Position numbers and translations under genes: made by a program. Under the pieces are notes generated by a model that saw only the letters and a program-made list of their open reading frames with translations, had not been told where the DNA came from and did not search any database. From CAINVV01 sp037137375 (GTDB lineage Bacteria; Bacteroidota; Bacteroidia; Bacteroidales; Prolixibacteraceae): 64,000 nucleotides of DNA. The stretch spans positions 144,729-208,728 of the forward strand of contig JBAXKJ010000004.1 of assembly GCA_037137375.1 (NCBI GenBank), written 5' to 3'. Of the stretch, positions 53,190 through 61,099 are shown piece after piece; position 1 is the first letter of the stretch, and the number at the start of each line of letters is the position of its first letter.

Positions 53190-55208
53190 TTAACCCTTGA
53201 AGATTTTCATCATACAGTTTTTACAATCGAATTCCAGTTCGAATTTGTTGGTGCCGTCCTGCAGGGCAAATGGTTCAGAGAATTGGGAAGGGAATGTGCC
53301 TCCGAAACGCGCGCAAAACCCAAGTTCATATTGGAGGCAGTGTTTCGTGATCATCACCTGTGTTCTTCCGGATAACTTTCTGGTTTCGACTGATGTCTCA
53401 GGATTCTCCAGTCCATGGCGTTTGTAAAACTGCATGGCAAGCTGGTTACTGATGTTGTTTTCAAAATGCCAGGGGTCTTCTGGAAAAGGAATTTTTGCGC
53501 CGTCCTGATTTGCCTTGACCGGATTTTCAGGAGTCCTTTTATTTATTCCTTTCGACTTACCTGAAACTGATTTATCCAGCAGGATTTCTAATAATCCTCT
53601 GCGTAATTCATTCAGTTGTTGAGAAGTGAAAAAATATTTTTCATTTCCACCGGTATCAATATCACTTACCAGGAAAGCCGTATCACCTGATTTGGATAAT
53701 TGGCGCAGGATGTTTTCACGCGATTTTTCAGGGTCGTTAGCCATTATTTTTGAAATACTGATCTTGAAACTGGTAGGTGAGGATTGCTGCTTCGGAGAAT
53801 CATGATGTGGTGAAGTGCCAACATGATGCTGATCCATACCTGTAGTCAGATGAATTGTATCATCATTCTGTTGGTTTAAAACAGTTTCTGGATGGATTTC
53901 GTCAGAATGATGTTCATGATTGTATAATTCTTGTTCGGATATCTTAAAATTCTCCATCAAAATAAATCCCTCCTCTACCTCTTGCAGCGCAATAGATAAT
54001 GGAATTTTCCGTTCTGAGGTCTTCTTCTGAAGCGCCATCTGAAAGGATTGGTCCCAATTGCGGAAGACTTTTGCACCCACAAAAACATCGTTCATCCGGT
54101 CGGGGTATACCCATCCGTTCGCCACTTTGTTGACTTTTAATCCGGCATTCTCCCCATCGCGCCCGACAAAGGTCAGTCCGTCATTGTTGTTAACTGTTTT
54201 TTCACCTGAAATCTGCAAAGAATCTCTTGAAATCCTTGTCACGATGCCCATCTCTTCGCCGGTCGATTTGTTGCTTTCGAAGTTCGAGACAGGATCTGTT
54301 CGTCCACGGAGGTAATATTCAGTCGCCCCCCGGTGAAATGTTTTGGCCGGATCCGGAAGGAAGTAAAACGTGGTCTTACCCTTGGAAGCCCTAATATATC
54401 CTGCTTTACCTTCCAAAAAATGATCCAGTTCCTGGCGATAATGGGCAGTAATATTCTTCACATAATCAACATCCTTCAGCCTTCCTTCGATCTTGAAAGA
54501 TCGTACACCGGCTTCCGCCAGTTCACTTATCGAGTCAGAACGGTTGAGGTCTTTGAGTGATAACAGGTGTTTATCCTTTACGATCACCTTACCATTTGCA
54601 TCCGAAAGGGTGTACTTCTTTCGGCAGGGTTGCGCACAAGCCCCTCGGTTGGCGCTTCTTCCCCCCACGACCTGGCTCATGTAACACTGCCCGCTGAGCG
54701 AGACGCAAAGTGATCCATGTACAAAAGCCTCCAGTTCGATGGTGGTCTGGGCAGCAATTTCCGTGATCTGGCTAAGAGATAATTCGCGGGCCAGGACGGC
54801 TCTTTTAAATCCCACAGCTTCCAGGAACTTGATTTTATCTACCGTGAAATTGTTGGCTTGCGTACTGGCATGAAGGCTGATCGGTGGCAGATCCATCTCC
54901 AGGATGCCAAAATCCTGAATGATCAGGGCATCCGCTCCGGCTTCATAAACCTGTTTGATAATACGTTGAGCCTCCTCTAGTTCGTTGTCATACAGGATGG
55001 TGTTGAGGGCGACATAGGTCTTGGCGCCGAAGATCCTCGCCTCGGCTGCCAGCTTTTCGATCTCCCCGATAGAATTTCCCGCAGCCTCGCGCGCCCCGAA
55101 TTTGGGCGCACCAATATACACAGCATCCGCGCCATGATGGATCGCCGCTATGCCGCATTCCAGATTTTTTGCCGGGGCAAGAAGTTCTAATTTGTTTATG
55201 CTTCGCAC
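53190..55208 (-). CDS. Peptidase U32 family protein (RlhA/TrhP-like RNA hydroxylation)
   Basis: A 672-residue U32 protein starting at a GTG (55208) that shares one base with the upstream stop (TAGTG). The N-terminal TIM-barrel-like part begins LELLAPAKNLECG and holds the four-Cys cluster: C168, C175 (SGQCYMS), C191 and C195 (NRGACAQPCR). The length and C-terminal domain fit RlhA-type proteins, which with prephenate act in 23S rRNA or tRNA hydroxylation. Residues about 422-478 are an unusual His-rich insertion (nine His in about 39 residues) before the C-terminal Cys-containing domain (DCKNCMMKI). Older 'collagenase' labels are not supported by this sequence. Confidence 0.85.
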   Translation of the reverse strand: MRSINKLELLAPAKNLECGIAAIHHGADAVYIGAPKFGAREAAGNSIGEIEKLAAEARIFGAKTYVALNTILYDNELEEAQRIIKQVYEAGADALIIQDFGILEMDLPPISLHASTQANNFTVDKIKFLEAVGFKRAVLARELSLSQITEIAAQTTIELEAFVHGSLCVSLSGQCYMSQVVGGRSANRGACAQPCRKKYTLSDANGKVIVKDKHLLSLKDLNRSDSISELAEAGVRSFKIEGRLKDVDYVKNITAHYRQELDHFLEGKAGYIRASKGKTTFYFLPDPAKTFHRGATEYYLRGRTDPVSNFESNKSTGEEMGIVTRISRDSLQISGEKTVNNNDGLTFVGRDGENAGLKVNKVANGWVYPDRMNDVFVGAKVFRNWDQSFQMALQKKTSERKIPLSIALQEVEEGFILMENFKISEQELYNHEHHSDEIHPETVLNQQNDDTIHLTTGMDQHHVGTSPHHDSPKQQSSPTSFKISISKIMANDPEKSRENILRQLSKSGDTAFLVSDIDTGGNEKYFFTSQQLNELRRGLLEILLDKSVSGKSKGINKRTPENPVKANQDGAKIPFPEDPWHFENNISNQLAMQFYKRHGLENPETSVETRKLSGRTQVMITKHCLQYELGFCARFGGTFPSQFSEPFALQDGTNKFELEFDCKNCMMKIFKG

Positions 55209-55567
55209 TAAATTTCTTCTTTCAACGCTTCCCAATATTCTACTGCCCTCCGCGTATGCGGAATCACGATAGTGCCTCCAACCAGGTTAGCCACGGCAAA
55301 GACCTCAAAAAGTTCTTCTGTGGTGACCCCCTGTTCGAAGCATTTTTCCAGGTGATATTTGACACAATCGTCGCAGCGCAGTACCATCGAACTTACCAGT
55401 CCGAGCAGTTCCTTCGTCTTGACCGGCAGGGCTCCCGCCATGTAAGTATTGGTATCTATGTTGTAGATTCGTTTCATCACCTTGTTGTCGGCCGCCAGGA
55501 TCTTTTCGTTCATCTTAGCCCGGTATTCGCGAAATTCTTTTACCTTTTCGTTCATATTATTTTTCAT
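55208..55567 (-). CDS. Carboxymuconolactone decarboxylase-like (AhpD-like) protein
   Basis: A 119-residue all-helical protein of the CMD/AhpD family. The redox motif C65-x-x-C68 with H72 (MVLRCDDCVKYHL) points to a peroxidase-linked disulfide reductase rather than a decarboxylase. The start is uncertain: ATG at 55567 or 55555. Its stop overlaps the U32 GTG by one base, so the two are translated together; a TATTTTTG box on the minus strand at 55654-55647 may be the promoter. Confidence 0.88.
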   Translation of the reverse strand: MKNNMNEKVKEFREYRAKMNEKILAADNKVMKRIYNIDTNTYMAGALPVKTKELLGLVSSMVLRCDDCVKYHLEKCFEQGVTTEELFEVFAVANLVGGTIVIPHTRRAVEYWEALKEEI

Positions 55568-55867
55568 TAGGTACGACAAATAATTTTGACCAAACTCCCA
55601 CTGGTATCTACTTAGAAATTTTTTTATCGTAACTGTTCAATACTGGCAAAAATACAGAAATATGTTGTCAATGTGTTGATTTTGTGGTTTACATCAAGAG
55701 TGAGTCTAAAAACAGACAATATAATTTTTACTTTCAGAAATCCAGAGCACACTTGGAAATCGTATTTTAAGAAAAGTAACGTTATTGGAGGAATTCATCC
55801 ACCATTTCTTCCATTTAACTGTTCAATTTCACCATGAAACCAACTTTAACTATCATTAACACAAGAT
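55568..55867. other. Gene-free AT-rich gap
   Basis: Of the 362 bp between the two divergent genes, these 300 bp show no credible gene. Apart from the possible -7 box at 55647-55654 (minus strand), I see only AT-rich sequence. The rest of the gap holds the tandem dyads described next. Confidence 0.6.
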
Positions 55868-55904
55868 TAACTAAAAATATTAGTTAGAACTAAAATAATT
55901 AGTT
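55868..55904. promoter_or_regulatory. Tandem dyads, probable BlaI-type operator
   Basis: Two imperfect copies of the same dyad lie 19 bp apart centre to centre: TAACTAA-N5-TTAGTTA (55868-55886) and AACTAA-N5-TTAGTT (55888-55904). They precede the repressor ATG at 55930 by 26-62 bp and a near-consensus -7 element (AATATTTG, 55916-55923) by 12 bp. BlaI/MecI dimers bind short dyads near their own promoter, so autoregulation of the blaI-M56 operon is the natural reading. Confidence 0.65.
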
Positions 55905-55929
55905 ATCATTGTGTAAATATTTGTTTATT

Positions 55930-56304
55930 ATGAAACACCTGACAAATAGAGAAGAGGAAATCATGGAGATATTTTGGGGGAAAGGTTCCATGTATGTCAA
56001 AGAAATAGTTGATGAATTTCCTGATCCAAAGCCTCATTACAATACTGTTTCTACAATGGTTCGTGGCTTGGAAGAAAAAGGTTTTGTTGGTCACGAGCAA
56101 TTTGGAAATTCTCATCGTTATGCTGCCATTATCTCCCGGGAGGAGTTCAGTAAGGACACCATAAAAAGCATGGTGGGAAAATATTTTAATAAATCCTATG
56201 CATCCGTTGTGTCGATGTTTGTTGAAGAAGAGAATATCTCACTCGAAGAGATCAAGAAAATGATCAATCAGGCAAAATCAACTAAGAAAAACAGTGATGA
56301 ATAA
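55930..56304 (+). CDS. BlaI/MecI/CopY family transcriptional repressor
   Basis: A 124-residue winged-helix repressor. The N-terminus (MKHLTNREEEIMEIFW) and recognition region (KPHYNTVSTMVRGLEEKGFVGHE) are typical; the C-terminal helix is the dimerisation and cleavage segment. The ATG at 55930 gives the standard family N-terminus. It overlaps the M56 gene by eight bases, so repressor and sensor protease are made together, as in bla and mec systems. Tandem dyads upstream are the likely operator. No beta-lactamase gene is nearby, so the target is not antibiotic resistance on this evidence. Confidence 0.93.
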   Translation: MKHLTNREEEIMEIFWGKGSMYVKEIVDEFPDPKPHYNTVSTMVRGLEEKGFVGHEQFGNSHRYAAIISREEFSKDTIKSMVGKYFNKSYASVVSMFVEEENISLEEIKKMINQAKSTKKNSDE

Positions 56305-58180
56305 TTTAATGATATACCTCATTAAATCAGCTCTTTGTATGAGCCTGCTATATTTGTTATTCAGGCTAATTATGCGCAAAGAGGCTTTCTTCACATTAAA
56401 TAGGATCCTACTATTGACAATTGTAGTCTCATCATATACCATACCACTAATCCATCTTTCAAAAGGTATACAGACCCCAGTTCAGAAAGAGTTAATGTAT
56501 GCACTTGCTCCAACTATTCCTGAAGTAGTTTCATTATCGGAAGACACTAATGTCATTGGAAATTCATTAATTGAAAAATCATTACCTGACAAGGTAAACA
56601 GTGACTTGGTCATATCAACTCAACAACTGATACTATACGCTTATTTATTTGGATTGTGTATTTCATTTCTGATTTTGTTTCACGGTCTGGTTTCTATTTT
56701 GATGCTTTTTAGAAAAGCAAAGTTTCTCAAAATGGATGGATTCTGGTTGCTTGTTATCAATGAGGATATTTCCGCATTTTCATTTGGCCGTTTTGTGATC
56801 CTTTCAAAATCTGATTATGAAGAACATAGTGCAACAATGCTTGCACACGAACAGGCACACATCCGTCTTAACCACTTTTATGACCTTCTTCTTCTTGAAA
56901 CGATAAAAATCTTCCATTGGTTTAATCCCTGTATTTATAGGCTTGTTAAAGACATGAAGGAGATTCACGAATTTCAGGCTGACGATTATACCCTCACAAA
57001 AGGCATCGATGCAACCCAATATCAATTGTTAATCATTCAAAAATGTGTCGGATCACGAAGGTTCGCACTAGCTAACAGTTTTAATCATTGTCAAATTAAA
57101 AAGCGTCTGGTTATGATAAACAAACAAAAACCAAGCAAAGCATGGAGTTGGAAGGTGGCGACCTTTCTTCCCCTGCTCGCCCTGTTGCTGATGGCTTTCG
57201 GCAAAACGGAGGAAAACAGTCCTCCTGGCGGTTCAAGTTTATCTTCTATCAGACAGGTATTTTCAAATGATTCAACAAAACAATGGAGGGAAGCGGATTT
57301 TCTATCCCTAAAGCAATTTAACGCAATGAAGGAGAATGGAAAAACTCCCAAATGGGTTGAACCTGATTGGGGAATTTCCACAGAGAATGGTAAAACATTA
57401 ACTATAAAGAAATCTGACTTTTCAGGATCTTGTGTTTATATTGTAAAAATTGATTCGCATTCACAAATATTGGTAAGCAACAATAAAAGGCGATTGGGTT
57501 GGAATGAACTTCAGGATAGTATATTACCTTGGGTTGATTATGCATTTGCCGATGACCGATCTAAGCATCATTTTTATCAATCCATGGTCAATGGTAAACT
57601 TAAAATGGGCCCAAACTGCATTTTCCTGATTAGCAGAGATCTGAACACACCAGTTTCCGATTATCAGAGATTGCTTAATATCATTGGTAATACGGTACTT
57701 GAGATCAGGAAGAAATATTCACGGGATATTTACAACCTTCAATATTCAAAACTGAATTCTGAGCAACGAGAGCAAATTGATATTTTGATTCCATTGGTTG
57801 CCATGATTGCCCAACCAAAAAATTTGAGGCAGGAACCGAAAATAACTAAGGATTCACTTGCGACTAGGTCTAAACAAAATGAAAATTATGAAATTTTTCA
57901 GGCAGATAAGTTTGTAACCAACAGTGATAAACCATCCATAATTTATCTTTACAATGCTCAGGTAAAGTTCAATGATTGGAAGTTAACTGCTGCCTATATA
58001 GAAATAAATAATGATAGCAGTTTGATCCTGGCGAAGGGAACTAAAGACTCAACTGGAATAATTCTAGGTAAACCATTGCTATCTCAGGACAAGCAGGAAT
58101 TTACTGCAACAGAGATCAGGTTCAATTTTAAGACAAAAAAGGGTGTTATTAATGGCGACGACAAAATCACAAAATTTTAA
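56297..58180 (+). CDS. M56 (BlaR1-like) sensor protease with ExbD-like and LptD-N/OstA-like C-terminal regions
   Basis: A 627-residue membrane protein. Helices at about 4-22, 36-53 and 110-138 lead to the cytoplasmic zinc protease: HEQAH (184-188) and the E225 ligand region IHEFQADD. A last helix lies at about 286-302. The periplasmic part differs from BlaR1, as there is no penicillin-binding domain. Residues about 375-510 resemble the periplasmic domain of Bacteroidetes ExbD (ISRDLNTPVSDYQRLLNIIG... LNSEQREQI). Residues about 530-625 resemble the N-terminal OstA/LptA jelly-roll of Bacteroidetes LptD (IYLYNAQVKFNDWKLTAAYI, AKGTKDSTGIILGKP, IRFNFKTKKGVI). Protease role is well supported; ligand sensing is inferred. 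Confidence 0.85.
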   Translation: MNNLMIYLIKSALCMSLLYLLFRLIMRKEAFFTLNRILLLTIVVSSYTIPLIHLSKGIQTPVQKELMYALAPTIPEVVSLSEDTNVIGNSLIEKSLPDKVNSDLVISTQQLILYAYLFGLCISFLILFHGLVSILMLFRKAKFLKMDGFWLLVINEDISAFSFGRFVILSKSDYEEHSATMLAHEQAHIRLNHFYDLLLLETIKIFHWFNPCIYRLVKDMKEIHEFQADDYTLTKGIDATQYQLLIIQKCVGSRRFALANSFNHCQIKKRLVMINKQKPSKAWSWKVATFLPLLALLLMAFGKTEENSPPGGSSLSSIRQVFSNDSTKQWREADFLSLKQFNAMKENGKTPKWVEPDWGISTENGKTLTIKKSDFSGSCVYIVKIDSHSQILVSNNKRRLGWNELQDSILPWVDYAFADDRSKHHFYQSMVNGKLKMGPNCIFLISRDLNTPVSDYQRLLNIIGNTVLEIRKKYSRDIYNLQYSKLNSEQREQIDILIPLVAMIAQPKNLRQEPKITKDSLATRSKQNENYEIFQADKFVTNSDKPSIIYLYNAQVKFNDWKLTAAYIEINNDSSLILAKGTKDSTGIILGKPLLSQDKQEFTATEIRFNFKTKKGVINGDDKITKF

Positions 58181-58436
58181 CTAGTGGAGTTTAGAAAAGC
58201 GCAAAGGTTTAAATTGCATCTGCCTATTTTCAAATATCTGAAAAAAAACTGCAGGCTCTGGTGCGTCTCCATTGCCGGCAGCCTAATCATTGTCAAAATG
58301 TTGTACTTTTACAACACTTCAAAGTTAAATAATAATCGAAAAATTAACTGCCTAAAGAGATATTAGACAGAGAAGGATTATTGCTACTGTCGAGAAACCA
58401 ACCGAGGCAAAATTTCTGTATTGATTTAAATTACTT

Positions 58437-58444
58437 TACCTTTG
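58437..58444 (+). promoter_or_regulatory. -7 box for the DUF5618 gene
   Basis: TACCTTTG matches TAnnTTTG exactly, 16 bp before the ATG at 58461. It separates this gene from the M56 unit. The 280-bp gap 58181-58460 holds nothing else that I can support. Confidence 0.55.
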
Positions 58445-58460
58445 TATTAAATCATCTATC

Positions 58461-58868
58461 ATGGAAATTGTAGAGCAAAACAAGGTCAGGGAAGAGTATT
58501 ATTTAGAGGCTATCCGTTACATGGAGAATGCCAAAGAGACGCTGAAGAAAGCGAACAAGGTTGATGACATGTACCAGGACAGCAAATATGTTAAGACCGC
58601 TTGTGGTATCGCATACAATGCTGTATTAAAGGCAATGGACGGATATTTTTTGCTCAAAGATGTGAAAGTTCCCAAGAGCAGGAAATCAATCGAATTTTAT
58701 CGAAATAATACTTCAAAGATTGATCAAAAGTTATTGGGATACCTCAATGGCGCCTATGCCATTCTTCATTTAGAAGGCTATTATGATGGGATTCTAGTAG
58801 TAGATGCGATTAATGCTGGCTTTAATATCGCTTACAAAATTATTGACAAAATAAAGCCGGCAGCTTAA
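58461..58868 (+). CDS. DUF5618 family protein
   Basis: A 135-residue soluble helical protein that matches the DUF5618 pattern I recall: YLEAIRYMENAKETLKKA, KTACGIAYNAVLKAMDGYF, KSRKSIEFYRNN and LHLEGYYDG. The helix content and the conserved Arg/Lys-containing helices resemble HEPN-type proteins, but I see no clear R-x4-6-H motif. The function is unknown. It stands in the AT-rich stretch between the M56 gene and an iteron-like repeat. Confidence 0.82.
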   Translation: MEIVEQNKVREEYYLEAIRYMENAKETLKKANKVDDMYQDSKYVKTACGIAYNAVLKAMDGYFLLKDVKVPKSRKSIEFYRNNTSKIDQKLLGYLNGAYAILHLEGYYDGILVVDAINAGFNIAYKIIDKIKPAA

Positions 58869-59012
58869 ACACTTTAGCCTCCCTGCTAATCCGCCATTAG
58901 CTCATCTGATAATTTATATCTGTGAACTTGCTTTGCACGAATAATTCAAGATGGATGAAGTATTCAAATGCCTCTTCGAACCAATACCTTCAAAAAACTG
59001 CTGACGAAAAAA

Positions 59013-59090
59013 CATGATAATCTAAAGTTGTAGTTTTAATTATCATGATAATCTAAAGTGTCACTTTTAAATTACATGATATTCTAAAGT
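59013..59090. repeat. Three 16-bp direct repeats at exact 31-bp spacing
   Basis: CATGATAATCTAAAGT occurs at 59013-59028 and 59044-59059, and with one mismatch (CATGATATTCTAAAGT) at 59075-59090. The 15-bp spacers share a TTTTAA core but are not otherwise conserved. The region also has a perfect 12-bp palindrome TTATCATGATAA (59040-59051) and an odd palindrome AAAGTG-T-CACTTT (59055-59067). A 31-bp period is three helical turns, so all copies face the same side of the DNA. It could be an IS21-type transposon end, an iteron array or a multi-site operator; no transposase is nearby. The rest of the 295-bp gap (58869-59163) shows nothing. Confidence 0.75.
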
Positions 59091-59163
59091 AAAAAACAGA
59101 TAAAAATTTTATAAAATACTAATTTCCAGTAAAATATGCAGGGAATTTGTTTTCGATCTAAAA

Positions 59164-60516
59164 TTACTCTATTGATAAGTCAATTTTCATTTCTACCTCA
59201 CCAATGAGTGTAGTTTGGGTGCAATCAAGGATCTTAACACTTACCAGGTCGCCTACTTCGATGCCCAGGCTTGGAAAGACTACCACCTTATTCTGTGAAC
59301 TTCGTCCAAAGAGCTCACTTTTCTTTTTCTTGGATACCCCTTCGGCCAGCACTTCCATGATCTTTCCTATATCCCGGCGATTACTCTCCAGAGAAAGTCG
59401 GTTCTGCAATTGAATAATCTCCTCAAGACGCCTGGATTTCACCTCTTCAGGAACATCATCCACGAAGTGATCTGCGGCATAGGTGCCCGGCCGCATGGAG
59501 AATTTGAACATGAAGGAGGTGTCGAACCCCACCTCTTCCATCAGAAGCAAAGATTGTTGGTGATCCTCCTCCGTTTCCGTGCAAAAGCCGCAGAAAATAT
59601 CCGTGGTGATGCCGCAATCAGGTAGGACTAAACGGATGGCCTTAATCCTGTCAAGGTACCAGTCACGGTCATATTTGCGGTTCATCTTCTTCAGAATAGC
59701 CGAACTGCCAGACTGAACCGGCAAATGGATGTGCCGGCAGATATTCGGATAGGCAACCATGATCTTTAAAAGTTTATCGGATAGATCTTTAGGGTGGGAG
59801 GTGGTGAATCTGACCCGCAGTAACGGGGAGACTTGTGCCACCATCTCCAGCAAATCGGGGAATTTAATGGGCTTGCGGGTAGGTTCGGGATGCCATACAA
59901 AGGAGTTGACATTTTGTCCGAGCAGGGTCACCTCCCTGGTGCCTCCTTCCAAAAGCGCCCGAACCTCATTGATGATATCTTTCGGATCACGGCTACGTTC
60001 ACGTCCGCGGGTATAAGGGACGATACAATAAGTGCAGAAATTATTGCAACCTCTTGTGATAGAAACAAATCCAGTAATTTTTTCGTCCCCGATCCGTTTT
60101 GGGATAATGGAGTCGTAAGTTTCGTCGATGGTCAGTTCAACATTGACGGCACTTTCTCCGTGGCTGGCTTTGTCATAGAGGAAAGGAAGATCCCGGTAGG
60201 CATCCGGTCCGGCAATGAGGTCGACAGTTTTCTTTGAGATCAACTCTTCCCCAATACGTTCGGCCATACAGCCAATCAGTCCGACGACCAGTTTGGGATT
60301 CTTTTTCTTCAGGCTTTTGAAGAAGGCCAGCCGGTTCCAGATCTTTTTTTCGGCATTGTCCCGCACGGAACAGGTATTCATCAGGATGGCATCAGCGGTA
60401 GTGTACTCATCGGTTACCACGAAACCGCGATCAGCCATTACTGAAGCAACAACCTCACTATCAGCCACATTCATTTGGCAGCCATAGGTTTCGATATATA
60501 ATTTCTTTTCTGTCAT
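59164..60516 (-). CDS. miaB: tRNA-2-methylthio-N6-dimethylallyladenosine synthase
   Basis: Radical-SAM enzyme that adds the methylthio group at A37 of tRNAs. The 450-residue protein has the three N-terminal cluster cysteines C13, C49 and C83 (YGCQMN, NTCSVR, GCMAER), the radical-SAM set C157, C161 and C164 (RGCNNFCTYC), and a C-terminal TRAM domain. The start at 60516 follows a perfect -7 box. Confidence 0.95.
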   Translation of the reverse strand: MTEKKLYIETYGCQMNVADSEVVASVMADRGFVVTDEYTTADAILMNTCSVRDNAEKKIWNRLAFFKSLKKKNPKLVVGLIGCMAERIGEELISKKTVDLIAGPDAYRDLPFLYDKASHGESAVNVELTIDETYDSIIPKRIGDEKITGFVSITRGCNNFCTYCIVPYTRGRERSRDPKDIINEVRALLEGGTREVTLLGQNVNSFVWHPEPTRKPIKFPDLLEMVAQVSPLLRVRFTTSHPKDLSDKLLKIMVAYPNICRHIHLPVQSGSSAILKKMNRKYDRDWYLDRIKAIRLVLPDCGITTDIFCGFCTETEEDHQQSLLLMEEVGFDTSFMFKFSMRPGTYAADHFVDDVPEEVKSRRLEEIIQLQNRLSLESNRRDIGKIMEVLAEGVSKKKKSELFGRSSQNKVVVFPSLGIEVGDLVSVKILDCTQTTLIGEVEMKIDLSIE

Positions 60517-60560
60517 GAATTATCAATTTTGCACAGGATACTTGTACGCCAAATGCGCGG

Positions 60561-60589
60561 CAAAGTTAGGTTGATTTTCCTTATCTTTG
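60561..60589. promoter_or_regulatory. Overlapping divergent promoters of miaB and the SPOR gene
   Basis: Minus strand: TAACTTTG (60568-60561) is a perfect -7 box for miaB, with TTTG (60596-60593) 24 bp upstream, a little far. Plus strand: TATCTTTG (60582-60589) is a perfect -7 box for the SPOR gene. The two -7 elements are 13 bp apart, so polymerase cannot occupy both at once. Confidence 0.65.
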
Positions 60590-60607
60590 TCGCAAATTAT
60601 CCGCAGT

Positions 60608-61096
60608 ATGATCAGTTTAGGACGGAAAGCAGGCTTCTTGTTTTGGATAACCCTTCTGTTATTCAGCTTTTCTGTCGACGCTCAAACTGCCAAACCCATT
60701 GTCATGACGCCTGCTGTACCGGAAGGTTCCTTTATCTGGCAACGCCTGAATGTCGAGGCCAGCAGTGAAATCTCCGATCTGCTTCGTCAGCAATACGACC
60801 TGGGAAGGAAAACAGGAACGATGGCCGGATATCGACTCCAGCTCTATTTTGGATCCGGAGTTCAGGCCAGGGCCAAGGCCGAGAAAATCAAGTCGGAATT
60901 TAGTTTTTTACATCCCGACAGCAGGGTCTATCTGATATTCAAATCGCCGGATTTCATTGTTCGGGCTGGAGATTTCAGGAGCAAGAGTGACGCATTAAAA
61001 GTCTTAAAAAGTTTAACGGCCGGTTTCTCGAATGCCTTTATCGTCTCCGACGAGATTGTCTTTCCTGTTCCGGTTGTTCAGGGAGAAATAAAATAA
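60608..61096 (+). CDS. SPOR domain protein, exported
   Basis: A 162-residue protein with a signal peptide (from the ATG at 60608, MISLGRKAGFLFWITLL to about residue 25) and a C-terminal SPOR domain (GYRLQLYFGSGVQARAKAEKI, VYLIFKSPDFIVRAGDFRSKSDALKVL, AFIVSDEI). SPOR domains bind denuded peptidoglycan glycan strands at division sites. An earlier TTG start would lie on top of the -7 box and is rejected. It precedes the PurF-like gene by three bases. Confidence 0.88.
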   Translation: MISLGRKAGFLFWITLLLFSFSVDAQTAKPIVMTPAVPEGSFIWQRLNVEASSEISDLLRQQYDLGRKTGTMAGYRLQLYFGSGVQARAKAEKIKSEFSFLHPDSRVYLIFKSPDFIVRAGDFRSKSDALKVLKSLTAGFSNAFIVSDEIVFPVPVVQGEIK

Positions 61097-61099
61097 CTG

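Noticed and set aside
53190..55208. Collagenase
   Set aside because: Older U32 labels say so, but the four-Cys cluster motif and domain layout match RNA hydroxylation proteins of the RlhA/TrhP kind.
55930..58180. Beta-lactam resistance operon
   Set aside because: Repressor and M56 protease are of the bla/mec type, but there is no beta-lactamase or penicillin-binding domain in the sensor or nearby.
58184..58366. 60-codon frame after the M56 gene
   Set aside because: No ribosome-binding site, no family resemblance, and it starts just after the M56 stop in AT-rich sequence; probably non-coding.
59013..59090. Mini CRISPR array
   Set aside because: Repeats are only 16 bp with 15-bp spacers that resemble each other, and there are no cas genes nearby.
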